Source: an uncultured Dorea sp. (GTDB taxonomy: Bacteria; Bacillota; Clostridia; Lachnospirales; Lachnospiraceae). From it: a DNA stretch of 16,465 nucleotides. The notes beneath the pieces were generated by a model. It was not told the origin of the DNA. It worked only from the letters and a program-made list of their open reading frames with translations, and did no database searches. Made by a program: the position numbers and the translations under genes. This document shows positions 15,184-16,465 of this stretch, piece after piece; the first letter of the stretch is position 1; each line of letters opens with the position of its first letter. Location of the stretch: assembly GCA_910589275.1 (NCBI GenBank), contig CAJUTH010000055.1, positions 1 through 16,465 of the forward strand, read 5' to 3'.

Positions 15184-16209
15184 TTATGCTTTTCTGTCTG
15201 CATTCCAGTATCTAAAAAGCTTCTGTTCATCCAGACTGTCTGCAAATTTTTTCTTTGTCAGCAGAAAATCTTCAATGTCCATCAGTATATGATAAAGTAT
15301 CGCCCGGCTCTCAAACTCCTCTCTGGTTCTTGGCAGCCTTTCCCTCCTCATATCCTCAAAAAGCTCTTCTAGTTTCTTAATTTGTTTCTCCGGTATATTT
15401 ACCTCCACTACATACTGTTTCATATACAGGAGATATTCCGAAACCACATGAGCCTGCACCGGCATGGAACGAACCTTCCGCATTTCCGAATGCAGATTGT
15501 GCAGAATCTTGCACTGTTGGTAACGCATTTCAAAATAATCTATATAGTAGCCCGGATGGGACTGGAAAGTATTTTCCTGATATTCCTGCGCTTCCTTAAC
15601 GTATGCCTGAATATCCGCCTCCAGCGCCCGCATATCCAGCCATACATTCTGCTCCATCGGTTTACCCGACAGATACAATGCCAGTTCCCCGATTATTCCC
15701 TGAAGCTGGTACTCCACGTAACGCATTCCGTCAATAAGATCCTGCCTCCGGTTATGATCGTCATTAAATAAGTTCATGATCAGCGCAATAATGACGCCTA
15801 TTACCACCAGCATCAGTTCACTCCGCACAAATTCCACCGTATACTCCCCGCTCGTCAGAAAATGCACCCCCACAAGTGCATTTACCGAAATTGTCCCCAT
15901 CCAGTCAAGCATCCCGGCAATCAATACATTTGCAAATACATACAAACCATAGCCCAGCCAGCCGTCATCAATGAAATTAAAAATAATCCCGGCAAGCAGG
16001 ACAGCTATAAAAAAAGAAAGAATCCGGTAAACAGACAGCCTTACCGTATCCCATTTCGTGGACATAAGGGTAAGCAGCGCGATAGTTCCCGCCGGCGCTA
16101 TCTGCTCCAGCTCCATCATCGACGCGATCGCAATTGCCACACTGCTGCCAACCCCAATTTTAAAAGCTCGCAATATAATCTTTTTGATTTTCTTCTCCTT
16201 TTTAAACAT
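15184..16209 (-). CDS. Aromatic acid exporter (ArAE/DUF939) family membrane protein
   Basis: The 341-residue product has a hydrophobic N-terminal half (about 15-150) with roughly five or six short membrane segments, including GVGSSVAIAIASMMELEQIA, AGTIALLTLMST and LMLVVIGVIIALIMNLF. A charged, helical cytoplasmic domain (about 155-335) follows. This two-part layout, and the STKWDTVRLSVYR and TISVNALVGVHFLTSGE segments, fit the bacterial DUF939/ArAE_1 family related to FUSC proteins. The substrate is unknown; the family name does not prove export of aromatic acids. AGGAGG lies shortly before ATG 16209. The stop is 6 nt before the LytTR operator and no terminator is visible between them, so its transcript may continue into the signalling operon. 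It could be an unrelated neighbour. Confidence 0.88.
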   Translation of the reverse strand: MFKKEKKIKKIILRAFKIGVGSSVAIAIASMMELEQIAPAGTIALLTLMSTKWDTVRLSVYRILSFFIAVLLAGIIFNFIDDGWLGYGLYVFANVLIAGMLDWMGTISVNALVGVHFLTSGEYTVEFVRSELMLVVIGVIIALIMNLFNDDHNRRQDLIDGMRYVEYQLQGIIGELALYLSGKPMEQNVWLDMRALEADIQAYVKEAQEYQENTFQSHPGYYIDYFEMRYQQCKILHNLHSEMRKVRSMPVQAHVVSEYLLYMKQYVVEVNIPEKQIKKLEELFEDMRRERLPRTREEFESRAILYHILMDIEDFLLTKKKFADSLDEQKLFRYWNADRKA

Positions 16210-16323
16210 ACTCCCTCCTGAATCACTTTCTATTACTATTCACAGCCAGAGAGGCCGCTCATAGTAACAATCCTTCCCCGCATCCGGCACAACACGGTTT
16301 TTTGACCCTTGCATCATATTTAT

Positions 16324-16329
16324 AGTATA
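16324..16329 (-). promoter_or_regulatory. Candidate -10 element upstream of the ArAE gene
   Basis: TATACT on the minus strand sits in an AT-rich stretch about 115 nt upstream of ATG 16209. No good -35 hexamer is found 16-18 bp before it. It is the best promoter-like sequence in the gap between 16209 and the right edge. Confidence 0.3.
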
Positions 16330-16381
16330 ACATAATCTGGAAGGTTTTTTTAGATTTCTAAAGCAGATGATGATAAATACA

Positions 16382-16456
16382 GTAACAGTTCAGCCTTCGG
16401 CCTCACTGTTACGGAATTTGCCCATTTCAAGTCGCCTACGGCGAGGGGCAAATTCC
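16382..16456. repeat. Second double-hairpin palindromic element
   Basis: GTAACAGT (16382-16389) pairs with ACTGTTAC (16405-16412). Immediately after, GGAATTTGCCC (16413-16423) pairs over 11 bp with GGGCAAATTCC (16446-16456) and encloses TCGCC-TAC-GGCGA (16432-16444). The two-unit, stem-within-stem architecture resembles the element at 7010-7082, although the stems differ in sequence. There is no clear T tract, so a dispersed repeat is as likely as a terminator. Confidence 0.65.
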
Positions 16457-16465
16457 CTCTTGGCA

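Noticed and set aside
15184..16209. The ArAE protein as exporter of the lanthipeptide
   Set aside because: The family is not known to move peptides, it has no ATPase or peptidase domain, and it lies outside the predicted LytTR transcript.

Overview
The window looks like a chromosomal accessory region of a Gram-positive anaerobe of the Clostridia, most probably a gut Lachnospiraceae-type organism. This placement is inferred from the gene set: a class B sortase, a Sec-exported YD-repeat wall protein with a LysM-like module, an AgrC/LytTR pair, a class II lanthipeptide synthetase, strong AGGAGG ribosome sites and moderate GC. I cannot assign a species. Almost every gene lies on the minus strand; only a small XRE regulator is on the plus strand.

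Layout, in minus-strand reading order from the right. At 15184-16209 is an aromatic acid exporter (ArAE/DUF939) family membrane protein. At 15111-15178 is a minus-strand promoter carrying two AgrA/LytTR-type half-sites 21 bp apart. The plus-strand XRE gene (14782-15114) lies under that promoter's transcript. An apparent operon follows: an unrecognised 183-aa protein (14129-14680), a LytTR response regulator (13385-14107), an AgrC-like histidine kinase (12081-13388), a 49-aa lanthipeptide precursor too short for routine gene calling (11909-12058), a terminator-like hairpin (11870-11897), and a full-length LanM (8752-11847). Just past LanM is a second promoter with a nearly identical operator (8660-8727). 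It is followed by a class B sortase (7849-8613), a six-helix membrane protein (7151-7807), a hairpin-rich gap (6970-7150), and a giant secreted RHS/YD-repeat protein. That protein starts at 6969 and is still open after 2,323 codons at the left edge, so its C-terminus, where a toxin or anchor would lie, is not visible.

How the parts may work together (inference). The order regulator, sensor kinase, peptide, peptide-modifying enzyme resembles an agr quorum-sensing locus in which the thiolactone-forming AgrB is replaced by LanM and AgrD by a Ser/Thr/Cys-rich lanthipeptide precursor. The only two copies I found of a 35-bp operator (29/35 identical) precede the signalling operon, which would give positive feedback, and the sortase to YD-repeat block, which would be the output. 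The half-sites resemble the AgrA/LytTR consensus, have its 12-bp spacer, and lie the same distance (27 nt) from a -10 hexamer at both promoters. I therefore propose a lanthipeptide-signalled, LytTR-controlled switch for a sortase plus giant surface or toxin-like protein. The autoregulatory transcript would also run antisense through the XRE gene. No LanT-type exporter/protease, LanFEG immunity pump or AgrB is present in the window.
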